The notes beneath the pieces were generated by a model. It did not search any database. It saw only the letters and a program-made list of their open reading frames with translations, and had not been told where the DNA came from. DNA of 64,000 nt from Mercurialis annua (lineage: Eukaryota > Streptophyta > Magnoliopsida > Malpighiales > Euphorbiaceae): the NCBI RefSeq assembly GCF_937616625.2, contig NC_065577.1, positions 16,877,501 through 16,941,500 on the forward strand, written 5' to 3'. Both the position numbers and the translations under genes were made by a program. This document shows, piece by piece, positions 13,013 through 25,829 of the stretch (position 1 is its first letter; every line of letters starts with the position of its first letter).

Positions 13013-15824
13013 TGTCACGACCCATTTTTCATGAATCGCGACCGGCGCTAGGGTATGGGTATGGTTGTACCAAAACCCGTAGCTAGCCTTGCGGATAATC
13101 AATTTATAACATTTAAACAATGTACCTGCATAAAACCACATGCTCGGGGGCAACCGAGACTTCAGCCTAGTCTAGTAGTACATAAAGCAATATATATTTA
13201 AAGTACGCTTATTTCAGAAAAATCTCCAACACTATAATATAAATACCATAAACACTGTAATCATGCCAAAAGCGATAAAGTAATAGTTGGACAAATCCAA
13301 CAAACAATAGTCAAAACTATAAACGTAAGACTAAGACATGAATAATATGAAACTACTACTGCGGTCTAAGAGTTTAAAATAGTTCCACTCTTTTATTCTG
13401 AAAATAAAATAAAAACCTCCGGGAATGAAGAAATGGAGATCGACCAAACGCTCAAATCATAAACCTGGAAAATTTGGGAAATCAACGGGGTCAGATTTAC
13501 TGAGTAGAGTTTATATAACCATTTACATTTATTAAGTTTAAAACCTTTAAAACGTTTAATAAAACATTTTCATTATGGATTATCAATGAAACCCTAAACC
13601 ATAATTCTAAATCCATTGTCGTGTCAGTGAGACGTATCTCAATAACCGATCCCCGACTATCACTTAATAAATAGTGAGCCCAAGAGACGTATCTTCCACC
13701 GGTGCCCTCACTAAGGTGAGACGTATCTCAAACCTACCTCAATACCATAATCATTACCGGTGCGCACGCAGTCCCGATGATGCCCATCGAGTAGCACGTT
13801 CCAAATCAAATCCACAATGCCGAAAACAGTTCAAAAGCTGCTTATACATATATATATATACAAAATAATACATTTGCTTAATAAAGAGGTAAATAGAGAT
13901 ATAAACTCACTGCTTGCTAAATCCACGTGATCCTGGCAAGCAATCTAACTCTGGTTCGCCTCTGAAGTACGAACAGTCGACGAGTCTAAATAAAATATTA
14001 AAATCATAATTAAAATCAGACACTAACTCTAAAGAGTACTAGACACCACGTAGGACTAGCACAACGCAAAACCAAATCACATTTAATAAACACTTATATT
14101 AAATGCATTCCAAATATAACCCAAGTTATAACGTACAAATCATATAAACATATTAAAAATGGTACATAAATAATTTAAATAAATCTGAGTTAAAATCCAT
14201 ATTAGTGAGTCAGCCGAGTTATTAAAAATTACCAAGCTTCTTCCCACTTGTTGGCGACCACAGTCTAACCCAAACCAAAACTTTATTAAATTTATAAACC
14301 CGTGTTTATAAATTAAAATACTTGATAAAATAATCATCTATATTAAAATAGAATTTAATATCTTACAATTCAAGTAACCCATGTTACGACCAAAACTTAA
14401 TTATTTTAAGTTTATAAAAGTTTAGGGACTAAACTGTACCTTAGCCAATTAGGGACTAAAATGTACTTTAGTCAATTGGATATTTAAAATCAAATTAATT
14501 TCCCATTCTTAATTTACTAAATAATAAATCAATTAGAAGTCCAAAAGTTATATCTTAACTAAAAATAAGTTTTCAGAAACTTTAGGGGCTAAATTGTAAA
14601 TTAGCCAAATTGACATATTAATCAAAAATTAAATATAATTACCCGAATAATTATATTAATTTAGATTATTAAGATAATTATTGTATTCAAGTGGTAAATT
14701 TTAAATTGAAACAATAAAAAGTTATTATTAAATAATAAAACATAGTTAGGGGTTTAATTGATTTCAAACAATTTATTTGGTGACTAAAACGGCCAAAAGA
14801 CCATCTTCTACCTTCAACTACAATATCATCCCTGCCATCCCCAATTTCAAAACAACAAATTGATTCATCACCCATGAAGTTGTTGGTTTCTTACACCAAA
14901 TCAAAGAACAAACTTAACAAACCCTAAGCAAGATCATAAGACAATAACCAATCAATATCAAAAACACAAACATGAAACAGTAGCAAGATATGGGGGAATG
15001 ACATAAACCATATATTGACGATGATGAAATAAAACGGACGTTCATACAAGCCAATTAACTTAATTAAGATTTCTAACATTCTTGGAAGTCTAAAATCATG
15101 AAAATTAAAGAATCAAAACCAATGAAAAGGAAAACGCATCGGCAGAAACTAAGGAAATAGGAAACACAATTATACACGTATAATTACGATGAAACGGCAG
15201 CGACTATATCGCATAGAATTACGTACCGTTTTGGCAAAAACAAAGGTGGGAATTGAAGAGGCGTGTGTCTACAATCTTATCGACGAAACGGAACTGGATT
15301 TGATCAAGAAACGAAGGAGAACGATCAAAATTTTGTAATGCCGTTCTAAAGCCAACACAGAAATTAAGAACAAGGAAGAATGAGACTCACCGATGGATTT
15401 CAGCAAGGTTTATGATGATTATAGCTCCAGAATTTCAGGGATTTTGAAGAGTAAGATGGCTGCTAGGGTTTGATGAGATGATAAATGAAAGAAACGTGAA
15501 GTTGCACGTTAAATAGAGGGGAAAGGAAGGGTTGCGTTCAGCAGCTGCTTTCAATAGCTGCAAAAAGCAGCTTAATTCTCGTACGAGACTTCCCCAATTA
15601 AACAAAGGGTCTCGTACGAGACCATGTGTTTTGTTTAAGGGTCTCGTTTGAGACCCTTAAGCAAAACATATAATCTTTTTTTTTATTTAAAACTAAACAA
15701 ACCAATTTAAACTTTAACCAATCCAAATTTACTCGGACAACAAACGAAACATCAAAACCGAAAACGATCCGAATTGTACTAAAACTTCCCGTAAAGTTTT
15801 AATAAAAATTTATAGGGTATTACA
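13013..15824 (-). repeat. Chromovirus 3' LTR
   Basis: This 2812-bp repeat is matched by 45988-48664 with small differences (single-base changes and short indels, a few percent). Read on the minus strand it begins TGTAATACCC and ends GGGTCGTGACA. Copies of the palindromic word CTCGTACGAG lie at about 15577-15650, upstream (minus direction) of a weak TATA-like stretch near 15510. Three copies of GAGACGTATCTC lie between 13630 and 13730. The five bases outside the LTR are TCTAG; the matching target copy lies outside the window. Confidence 0.9.
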
Positions 15825-15837
15825 TTCTCCCCAAGTT
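15825..15837 (-). other. Chromovirus polypurine tract
   Basis: On the minus strand the sequence next to the 3' LTR reads CTTGGGGAGAA, the same purine tract as in both LARDs. Confidence 0.75.
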
Positions 15838-15939
15838 AATAAAAATTCGCCCACGAATTTAAACACAAACAATTAAACATAACAACACACCAAACCCAGA
15901 AACAAACAACTGAATTACACAAATAACAATACACGCACC

Positions 15940-18204
15940 TCAAGGAAAAAGGGAAGGATAACGTTTCCGCATATCGGACTCCGTCTCCCAAGTGCACTCC
16001 TCAACAGAATGATTTCGCCACAGAACTTTAACCATTGGAATCTCCTTGTTCCGTAACCTACGCACTTGCGTATCGACAATCTCAACTGGCTGTTCCTCAT
16101 AGGACAGCTCTTGGTCAATCTCAACGCTCTGGGGCACAATCACATGTGAAGGATCTGAGATGCACTTCCTCAGCATATAAATATGAAAAACAGGATACAC
16201 TAACGACATGTCTGGCGGAAGAACCAGACGATAAGCCACATCTCCAATCCTCTCTGAAATCTCATAGGGACCAATGTACCTCTGAGCCAACTTTCCCTTG
16301 ACACCAAAACGAACCACGCCTTTCATAGGGGAAACCCGAAGAAACACAAAGTCTCCCACCTGAAACTCGATGTCTTTCCTCTTCAGATCTGCATAACTCT
16401 TATGCCGACTAAAAGCTGTCTCAAACCTCCGTTTTATCAACGGTACCTTCTCTGAGGTAATTTGAATAATCTCAGCACCAGACAACTTCCGCTCGCCGAC
16501 CTCTTCCCAGCAGATAGGAGATCGACACTTGCGTCCGTACATAGCCTCATAAGGTTCCATCTCAATGCTCGCATGATAACTGTTGTTGTAGGAAAACTCA
16601 ATCAACGGCAAATGAGTATCCCAGCTACCCTGAAAATCAAGAATGCACATCCTGAGCATATCCTCCAATGTCTGAATAGTCCTCTCAGACTGACCGTCAG
16701 TCTGAGGATGAAAAGCTGTACTGAAGTCCAATCTAGAACCCAAGGACTCCTGTAACGCTTTCCAGAACCTCGAAGTGAAAATAGAACCTCTGTCTGAAAC
16801 AATCGAAACTGGTACACCATGCAAACTAACAATCCTGTCGATGTACAACTGAGGCAACTTCGAAGCAGGATACGAAACCTTGATCGGAAGGAAATGAGCT
16901 GACTTGGTCATACGGTCAACTATCACCCAGATGGAATCGTACCCTTGTCGAGTACGTGGTAAACCAACAACAAAGTCCATGGCAATCCGCTCCCACTTCC
17001 ACTCTGGAATAGGTAGTGGCTGCAGATAGCCAAAAGGTCTCTGATGTTCCAGCTTCACCTGCTGGCAAGTCAAACACTTGGAAACGTACTCTGCAACATC
17101 TTTCTTCATTCCGCTCCACCAATACGTACCCTTGAGGTCATGGTACATCTTGGTAGATCCCGGATGAACACTGTAAGCTGACCTATGCGCTTCCTCCAGA
17201 ATCTGGTCTCTCAAACTATCCAAATCCGGAACGCACAGTCTAGAACCAAACCTGAGAACTCCGTCAACAAAAACAAACTCGGAATTCCCATCCAGATGGA
17301 TCTCATCCATAATCCGTTTCAATTGTGGATCCTCAGCTTGTAAAGCTTTAATCCTATCAATCAAAACCGGCTGCACCTGCAGTTGTGCCAACAAACTCCC
17401 GTTCTGAGAAACCTGAAAACCGTAGCCCGAAGCTATCAAACCATGCCACTCCCTAACCATGGGTCTATGTCCAACCTCAGAAATATGGGCCAAACTGCCC
17501 GAAGACTTGCGACTCAACGCATCGGCTACCACATTAGCCTTACCAGGATGGTACTGAATAGTACAGTCGTAGTCTTTCAGCAATTCTAGCCACCTCCTCT
17601 GTCTCAGATTCAGCTCTCGCTGATCAAAGATGTACTTCAGACTCTTGTGATCAGTGAAGATCTCGCAAGTCGCACCGTACAAGTAGTGCCTCCAGATCTT
17701 CAGAGCAAAAACCACAGCAGCTAACTCCAAGTCATGTGTAGGGTAATTCACCTCATGCTTCTTCAGCTGACGAGAAGCATAGGCGATCACCTGGCCATGT
17801 TGCATCAACACGCAACCCAAGCCAATCCGAGAAGCATCGCAGTACACAGTAAAACCCTCTATGCCAGAAGGCAACGCCAAAACAGGAGCTGTAGTCAGAA
17901 TCTCCTTCAGCTTCTTGAAACTTGCCTCACACTTATCGGTCCACTCAAACTTAACACCCTTCTGTGTCAGCTTAGTCAAAGGTGCAGATATACGAGAGAA
18001 ATCCTGCACGAACCGACGGTAATAGCCAGCTAACCCAAGAAAACTCCTAATCTCGGTAACTGACCTCGGCCTCTGCCAATCCATAACCGCCTCAATCTTC
18101 TTAGGATCAACCTTGATCCCATCCTTCGACACCACGTGTCCTAAGAAGGTAACCTGTTCCAGCCAAAACTCGCACTTTGAGAACTTAGCATACAACTGAT
18201 GCTC
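15940..18204 (-). pseudogene. Chromovirus pol: RNase H, integrase and chromodomain-like tail
   Basis: A 751-codon open stretch follows a premature stop. Counting from the methionine at 18195, RNase H residues are D120, E157, D182 and D225. The integrase zinc finger is H337, H344, C374, C377. The catalytic core is D407, D468 and E504, with exactly 35 residues between the last two. The C-terminus (about 690-751) ends in the W-E-T-E...Y-P-S-L-F pattern of Tekay-type chromodomains, which are thought to steer integration toward heterochromatin. All of these residues are intact, but a TGA at 18205-18207 separates this part from the reverse transcriptase. The frame continues across the stop, so this is a point mutation and not a frameshift. 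The methionine is internal, not a true start. Confidence 0.85.
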
Positions 18205-18604
18205 TCACAAGGTCTGTAGTATAGTTCTCAAGTGATAAGCATGCTCCTCCTCATTCCGAGAATAAATCAGGATGTCATCAATGAAGAGGATAACAAATTG
18301 ATCTAAAAACGGCTTGAAGACCCGATTCATCATGTCCATAAACGCTGCTGGTGCGTTAGTCAACCCAAACGACATGACTAGAAACTCGAAATGCCCATAA
18401 CGCGTTCTGAAAGCAGTCTTAGGCACATCGACGTCCCGAATCTGAAGTTGATGATACCCGGATCTCAAGTCAATCTTGGAAAAGCACTTCGCACCCTGCA
18501 ACTGATCAAACAAGTCGTCGATGCGAGGAAGGGGATATCTGTTCTTGATGGTAGCCTTATTCAACTGCCTGTAGTCGATACAAAGCCTAAAGGAACCATC
18601 TTTC
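18205..18604 (-). pseudogene. Chromovirus reverse transcriptase, C-terminal part
   Basis: This minus-strand segment encodes the core of reverse transcriptase: [25 protein letters not shown] and the catalytic F-I-D-D motif. It ends at the premature TGA (18205-18207). Upstream it is cut at 18604, where a solo LTR is inserted; the frame resumes at 20106 beyond the 5-bp duplication. Confidence 0.85.
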
Positions 18605-19538
18605 TGTTAGTGATATGCACTAGGTCAATCATGTTTGACCATGTTTTGGCTTTATCATTTTATTATTTATTGATTGGCAGTTTTTATCATTTTATATTAA
18701 TGATTAAAATACCTGAATGGTTAATTCTTTCTAAGGTCATCAAGTATGTGACTTGATAGTAGAACCCTTAGGTTTAATAAAAGAATTATATACCATCTAT
18801 CCCTAGTCTTAATAGAATATTGAGACTAGTATGATGTTGACTGATGATTATGTTTTACTAATCATGTATATGAGATATTAAGTCAAATCATAGGTGCTAT
18901 TTGAGAAATAAGGCACTGGATGACCCACTGTGAGAATACTACATAGATCACTATCATAAGTAATTCTCATTACAGTTCTATTAGTATAATCCTTTGACCT
19001 TGAAATCATCATGGATTTCTACATAGCTATTTCATATTTTGATACAGTCTTACATTATCTTTAACAGGATAATGAAATAGATTGTCATTGGATATGAAAG
19101 TAACTATGTGAGAAATGTGAGTGACTGAGAAGGAATTTGTCCCTCATTTATTTGAGTAAGATATCTATGGGCCCCTTGAAGAAGATAGACTGAAGAAAAT
19201 GCATGGCCATGCTAATTGCTAAGAAGTTATCATTTTCAGTCTACTTAGAGTCAAGAAACTAATGATTGAATGTTATAAGGATGACATAACTATGCCTTAT
19301 ATTCAATCTGGATATCGAGAGACAAAGGGATTAAAATATTATTGTAAATGGTTAAATCGGATTATCGATATTCATATAACTTGGGTAGTCATAATGTCTT
19401 GCTAGAGGCCACTTATGACTTGTGGGCTGAAATAGGAATTTTGAGCCTACTGCCAACGTTATATGAACCTACAGGGTTGCACACTAAGAACAGGCCCAAA
19501 ACAGTTATGGGTTGTACAAGCCCAATGTGATTAAGTGA

Positions 19539-19581
<43 letters not shown>

Positions 19582-20100
19582 TATATATATATTAATTCGA
19601 AATTTAAGGATAAGTGTTTTCCTTAATTTATTATTTTTTGGAAGATAATAAATATAGTAATTAATATATATGGATAATTATCAAAAAGGAGTTTTTGATA
19701 AACATAAACTTGTAGAATTGCAATGAGATTGAAATTCGAATTTGTCTCAAACCCTAGTGTTATTTATCACTATAAATACTCATTAAGCAATTGGTTTGAG
19801 GATCACGAAATTCATTATTCACTAAATCACTAAAATTCGAAATTGCTTGTGAAGCAATAGTGCTAGTACACAAGCACTAGTTTTGGCTAAGGTCTGTTCG
19901 TGTGGATACTCGTAGAGGACGCGTTCTGATCCGAGGCCAGGTATCACCAAAGTGAACCACCTCCTTCCTTCCTACATTGCTGTTGAATTCGACATACAAG
20001 TAAGTAATTATTCTGTTAATTCGAATTACATGGATCTTGGTTTGGGTTTTTAGATAAATTTTTGAAATTCCGCTGCGTTATGAACCAATAAAACCCAACA
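18605..20100. mobile_element. Solo LTR, probably Ty1/copia (Angela-like)
   Basis: A 1496-bp segment with ends TGTTAGTG and CCCAACA sits inside the reverse transcriptase. CTTTC is present at 18600-18604 and again at 20101-20105, so it is a clean insertion with a 5-bp duplication. There is no coding sequence, primer site or second LTR, so it is a solo LTR left after LTR-LTR recombination. The start (TGTTAGTGATATGCACTAGG) and the end (TTCCGCTGCG before CCAACA) recall Angela/BARE-type copia LTRs. That family call is from memory and is tentative. A TATA-like stretch with a start-like region lies at about 19772-19782 on the plus strand, suggesting plus orientation. Confidence 0.82.
19544..19574. 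repeat. (AT)n microsatellite
   Basis: About 31 bases of uninterrupted alternating TA lie within the solo LTR. Confidence 0.95.
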
Positions 20101-20105
20101 CTTTC

Positions 20106-20307
20106 TTCTTAACAAACAGAACTGGAGCACCCCACGGAGAAGTACTCGGTCTGATGAAACCACTGTCTAACAGTTCTTGCAACTGCTCCTTCAACTCCTT
20201 CAGCTCAGCAGGAGCCATCCGATACGGCGGTATTGAAATAGGACCAGTTCAAGGAACAACGTCAATGCAGAACTCGATATCCCGATCAGGTGGTAATCCA
20301 GGCAACT
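20106..20307 (-). pseudogene. Chromovirus reverse transcriptase, N-terminal part
   Basis: On the minus strand this encodes the lead-in of reverse transcriptase (L-P-G-L-P-P-D-R, then P-P-Y-R-M-A and F-V-K-K-K). A TGA at 20249-20251 interrupts the frame. It is bounded on the right by the solo LTR at 20308 and on the left by the copia-type solo LTR. Confidence 0.8.
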
Positions 20308-20708
20308 TGTAATACCCCGTGTTTTTCTGACTCGATTCGAAGGTTGGTTGACCGTATAATGTTCGGTTTAGGTTGAACAATATCCGTGTTTTTACTTCGG
20401 TTTGTGCATGTGTTTTGGTGTCGGTTTGGTTCACACTTTCGGGTGCGATTGGCGGATCGTATCGTAGCTTTCGGGACGTGTTCGGACATATTTTAAGTCG
20501 GTTTTAAGGCCTTGACTGGACCTACTGAGTAGAACCGGTTTGGAGGTCAGGTTTGCTCAGTTTTGCTGAGCAGAGGGTAAACCGGTTCTCTGACCGGTTC
20601 TACCCAGTAGAACCGCCCAGAGGGCCGGCTCACTTTTGGCATGGCCGGTTCATTGACCGGTTCTGCCCAGTAGAACCGGCCAGTTAACCGGTTCACAACG
20701 GGAAAGCT

Positions 20709-20716
20709 TATAAATG
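20709..20716 (+). promoter_or_regulatory. TATA box of the outer solo LTR
   Basis: TATAAATG lies about 10-180 bp after a cluster of CCGGTT palindromic words. It is the likely start of the transcribed part of the LTR. Confidence 0.6.
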
Positions 20717-22990
20717 TCCCGTTTCTGAAACCTAATCAGCCCCCACTTTTTCCTAAAACCCTAAACACGATTCTAACTCATTCCCAACTGATTTCCTAAC
20801 TTTCCTTGGTGATTTAGACATTCAGTAAGTGTTCTAAACCTATCCCTTGTCGTTTAATTCATTGATTTCTTTGTCCCATCGATTTGGATTAATTAGTTAT
20901 GGTGTTTGGTTGATTGTAGGTTTGTTTTAATCAAATATTTTCTGGGTTTTCTATATTGAATCGTTCTTAATCTGTTCCGAGAGGTTAGTGGCTCTAATCC
21001 ATTGTTTAAATGTGTAGAGATTGCTAAATGATTGTATGAATCCATACCTAGGGTGTTTGGCTTGTTAATTTCTGTTTGGTTGCAATATAAAAATCTGTAT
21101 ATAATGATTAGTGTTGCGATTGGCTTGTTCTTGTCAATTGTACTTTGGGTGGATTGATTTGGTTGAGTTAATTGGAGGATTAATACATTGGGCAATATTT
21201 TGAATTGAAATTCTGGAAATCCACTATAGGATGATTATAGGTTGTTAGTTAACAACTAATTCTTTGGGGGGTTTGTGATACATTGGCTAAGGTTAAATCA
21301 TAGGCTAATTAACGTTTTACAAAGATTAAATCGCTGTTTTGAAATGACTTATTTTCTGGAAATTACTTTAACATTGATTTTAAGTATCTGTAGTGCTACT
21401 TTGGGGGAGATTGGATTTAAATGGTTAACCAACATTTTGGCCAAATGTTTAAGGCATATTTAAGATGGTTTTTGGTAAATATAAGAGGCTGAAAACTATG
21501 TTTTAAAAGTGGTTTAAACATATTAAAAGGATGTTAGCCTTATTCTAGATTGTGGTTAACATGGGTTAAGTAATTGATTAAAGGCATGTAAGGAGTAAGA
21601 TGGTCGTATTATGTTTAGCTAAGTTATTTTAGTTTCAAGTTGATACTTGAAATATGTTGAATCTTATTGATTCTATTTAAGGTGATATATTCAAGTGTAC
21701 TTTGGGTGTTACTTGTCAAGTGTTGGCAAGCTTATTTGGCTAAATTATGTTTTGGCATTATTAAGTTAAGGTATGAGTTCTTATTAAAATAACTTTGGTT
21801 TCATTTAAGGTTTGATTTAAGACTTTGGTTTTAACTTTGGTTTATGTATGAGTCGGGTTAGACGTGGTCTCTCGACATGTGATGTTGAGCTATACTGCAG
21901 TTAAGGCTAACACACTACTTTGGGAAATCTTTCGATTTTAAATAAAGTATTTAAGTTATGAAAGGACTTTGGTTTTGTTTCAAAGATAAGAACTCACCTA
22001 ACTTAATTTGCCTAACTTTGTTATTTGGTTTGAATGAAATATTTTGGATATACATTGGTTGTACTTGGTCACCTTGGTTGATTCTTTGGTTGTGTTCGAG
22101 ATGCTAGTCCTATGTGGTGTCTAGTATTCTTAGAGTTAGGGCTTGTTCGAACTTTAACTCGTATAATGTTTTAGACCCGACTGCTCGTGCTTTGGAGTCT
22201 ACGCAGGGTTAGCTGTTTGCCAAGATTCAAGTGGATAAGCAAGCAGTGAGTTTGTAGTGTTATTTACCGCTTTATTAAGTACCGCATTTTATTTTAGTAT
22301 TATAAATGTTTTTGAACTGTTTTAAGCGATTATGGATCTGGATTGAAACGAGCTACTCGATAGGCTTGTATCGAGACTGTGTGCACCGGTATATACTCTG
22401 GGATCGGCAGACTGTGGTCTTGCTTACGCTGGTAATTTGACGAGGATTAGTTCCCCCGTCCACTCTGGGTTTATTTTTCAGTATGCTATGTCATACTTAC
22501 GCTGGGATCATTTCAATACTGTTATTCCATAATCATACTATATTAGTATAAACTGTTTTGATTTAAGGGTTTTAAACTTAATAAATGTAAATAGTATTGC
22601 GAACTCATCTCAGTATATCTGACCCCGTTGTTTTCCCAAATTTTCCAGGTTTATGATTTGAAAGCTGGTCCACTCCGAATCTTTATTCCTCGGAGGTTTA
22701 TTTCCTTTTAATAAATTGTCAAACTACCTTTTTCTTAGACCGCAGTAGTAAACTAGAAGTCTATATTATTCTAGTCTGTTTGTCGAATTTGTCTGACTGG
22801 CTTTATCTTATGCTTTGGCATTACTATTGTTTAACTCTACTTATTTTTATTTAATGGAAGTACTTATATTTAAACTGATAGTTTAAGCTGGAGTCTCGGT
22901 TTCCCCCGAGCATTGGATTTTCTGCAGGTTTATATGATTGGTGGTTTTCCGCAAGGCTTGCTACGGGTTTTGGTACAACCATACCCATAC

Positions 22991-25621
22991 TGTAATACCC
23001 CGTGTTTTTCCAGCTAGTTCCGATGAACTTTCCAATATACCTTGGATTCGTTTGAGTTGGTTTGACTTCTCGAAAACATGGTTTGAAGGTTCATGACCTC
23101 TTGAATGATGTTTTATGGTGTTTTGAGTGTGGTTTGGGTCATCGGATCGATTCTGAGCTTAAAGTCAAATTTCACATTTTTCCTTCTTGGGCAGAAAAGT
23201 TAGCGGTCGCCAACTTTAGTTAGCGGTCGCCAACTACTTTGCGGTCGCCAACTATAGTTTGCGGTCGCCAACTTGCACTGTACAGTTCGCCGTTTTTCTA
23301 TAAATACCACCTTATTCGACCTAAATCAATTTTGAACTTTTCTTAAAACCCTATTGCGGCTGTCACTCTCAGATTATCATCTCCTATTGATTCCTCAACC
23401 TATTTTCTTCAATTGTAAGTATTTTAATCAACTATTTCAACATTTAATCCCTTAAAACTCATTCAATCGATTTCTTATTAATTATTCTCTATTATATGTT
23501 GCTATAGGCTGAATTGAGTTATTATTTTTCTGGGTTTTCTCTATTGGATCATTATTAATCTATTTCAAGAGGTTAGTGGTTCTAATCCTTTGCTTTGAAT
23601 TGTAGAGATTGTTAGATATTGGTTTACTTTATTACTTTGGGTGATATAGCATGTTGTATATTCTGTTTTGACTTGATTGAAATCTGAGATTTCATACTTT
23701 GGGTGTTGTTGTTGTTAATTGTTGATGTTCTTACTTGATTAGCTTGGAATCATTGTTTAGACTAAGGGCTATGTGATTTGGTATGTGGTTATGAATTAAA
23801 TTATGTTTCTCTTTCTATAAAAATCTGGAAATACGTATATAAATTGGTAATAGGTGGCTAGTTAAGAATCTTACATTGGGTGACTTGAGATCATTGGCTA
23901 GACTTAAGTGTGGAACTAAATTGTAGGTTTCTATAAGTAATCCGATGTTTTAAAGGCATATAAATGTGGCTGGAAATTATCTTTTCAAAAGGGTTATTTT
24001 GATAGTTCTAATACGTTGGGCTAATTGATTGAATTGGAAATTGTTGGACAAATCGTTTATAAGTTAAGATAAGTTACCATTGTTTTGATAGTGGATTAAA
24101 AAGGTAATTTCAAATCTGAATTGGTTAGTTTATAAGTGTTCATAATCATTGTTGTATCTATTTAAAGTGATTTAACACGTTGTGTTTATTTGGGTAATCT
24201 TTTGCCAAGTGTTGGCTTAAGTGTTGGCGTGTTGTTACAATTGGATTGTTAGTGATGTTAAGTGTTGAGTTCCTTTGTTTCAAGTTAATATTATTATAAA
24301 GATATTCCGGAGTTTAAATTTGGTTTATACACTGGTTTTGGGTGGGTTAGACTTTGGTCGCCTGACATGTGGGAAGAAATTGAGCATAGTGATGACTCAG
24401 TTGACTCACTACTTTGGAATCACTTATTTGAAATAAAGTTGATTTGGGTTTTTGCCCACTCCGGTTTATGTTTTAAAGGTCGGGAACTTAACTTAACATG
24501 ACTTGTTGTTGGCTTGTTATTTTATTGAGTATTGTGTTTATTTTGATGGGCTTTACCTTGACTTGTCGTTTGTGCTAGTCCTATGTGGTGTCTAGTACTC
24601 TTTAGAGTTAGGGTATGTTTTTAATTATTATTTATACCTTGTTTAGACTCGTCGACCGTTCGTACTTCGGAGACGAACCATGATTCGATTGCTTGCGAGG
24701 TTGTCACGTGGATTAGCAAGCAGTGAGTTTGTACTTACTATTTACCGCTTTATTAAGTAAATTGTTATTTTAATATATAAATATATACTGTATATGTATA
24801 TTTCGAACTGTTTTTCCATTATAGCTTTTAGTTGGAACATGCTACCTAATGGGCATCATTAGGACTGCGTGCGCACCGGTATAGATCTGGGTAAGGTATA
24901 TATGGAAATGTGGCAACTCGGTGTGAGCATAGCTCTCGGGACCAGGTAGAGTAACTCGGTGTAGCTCAGCTCTCGGGACTCTGGTATAAGTGTGGTCAGT
25001 GGTAACTCGGTGTAGCTCAGCTCTCGGGACCAGACCTATTGGATTGTGATATTTATTAGAATTGTGGATTAGGGTTCCAACTATTATCCGTAATATCGTT
25101 ATTAAATGTTTTAAACGGTTTTAAAGGTTTTCCACTTAATAAATGTAGATAGTGGTATAAACTCATCTCAGTATATCTGACCCTGTTGTTTTCCCAATTT
25201 TCCCCAAGGTTATGATCTGAGAGAGTCTGGTGATCTCCGCATTTACTTTTCCTCGGAGGTTCCATTTATTTTAGTAAAATTGTAAAACTGTTTTATTCTT
25301 AGACCGCAGTAGTAACTAGACGTCTTTATTGTTATTATATCTTTGTCGGATTGGTTCGACTGGTTTTATTGCTTTGGCATGTTATATCATTTACTTGGGT
25401 TTATGATAAATCTATTTTAGACTCGGAATTGGATAAGCTTGTTATATTAACTGATGAATATTATAACTGCTAGATTTAGGCTGAAGTCTCGATTGCCCCC
25501 GAGCATTGGTTTTCTGCAGGTATAATTGAATTGTATGTTTAAGGAAGGCTAGCTACGGGTTTCGGTACTACATTACCCATACCCTAGCGCCGGTCGCGAT
25601 TCATGAAAATGGGTCGTGACA
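22991..25621 (+). mobile_element. Nested gypsy-type solo LTR
   Basis: This 2631-bp LTR (TGTAATACCCCG ... GGGTCGTGACA) is inserted into the last 40 bp or so of the outer LTR. CATAC flanks it at 22986-22990 and 25622-25626. It carries four copies of GCGGTCGCCAAC at about 23203-23275, followed by a TATA box, and a threefold repeat of CTCGGTGTAGCTCAGCTCTC-like units at 24914-25036. No coding sequence is present. Confidence 0.93.
23299..23306 (+). promoter_or_regulatory. TATA box of the nested solo LTR
   Basis: TATAAATA sits about 25-100 bp after four copies of GCGGTCGCCAAC. Confidence 0.6.
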
Positions 25622-25670
25622 CATACCCTAGCGCCGGTCACGATACATGAAATTGGGTCGTGACACAACT

Positions 25671-25829
25671 CCTCTTGAAAAACGTCAGTGAACTCATTCA
25701 CTATAGGGACAGTGTTCATAATGCCCACCTCGGCATCCATGTCTCGAACCACAGCTAAGAAAGCTTGACAACCCTTACTCATTATCCGCTTTGCCTTGAT
25801 CGCAGAAATCAGATTCTTCGGTGTCACCG
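25671..25829 (-). pseudogene. Chromovirus protease-to-reverse-transcriptase linker
   Basis: The minus-strand frame reads through I-S-A-I-K-A, K-G-C-Q-A-F-L-A-V-V-R-D and P-I-V-N-E-F-T-D-V-F. This is the usual stretch between protease and reverse transcriptase in Tekay-like elements. It joins the reverse transcriptase fragment at 20307 once the solo LTR is set aside. Bases 25742-25829 are also found at the right of the Athila insertion, within 43655-43917. Confidence 0.8.

Larger units (their letters stand above)
20308..25665 (+). mobile_element. Gypsy-type solo LTR, itself interrupted by another
   Basis: The LTR starts TGTAATACCCCG at 20308 and ends GGGTCGTGACA at 25665. CAACT occurs at 20303-20307 and 25666-25670, a 5-bp target duplication. 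Without the nested element it is about 2.7 kb. It has the same start, end and central blocks as the chromovirus and LARD LTRs. It has no internal domain, so it is a solo LTR. Copies of AACCGGTT and GGTTCT-type words lie at 20534-20698, just before a TATA box at 20709-20716. Confidence 0.92.

Noticed and set aside
12704..13153. 149-codon frame taken as a complete prolamin-like gene
   Set aside because: The first 47 or so codons are LTR sequence (13013-13153 matches 45988 onward), so only the part below 13012 is gene-derived.
18605..20100. MITE or DNA transposon inside the reverse transcriptase
   Set aside because: TG...CA ends, 5-bp duplication and 1.5-kb length fit a solo LTR better; no long terminal inverted repeats.
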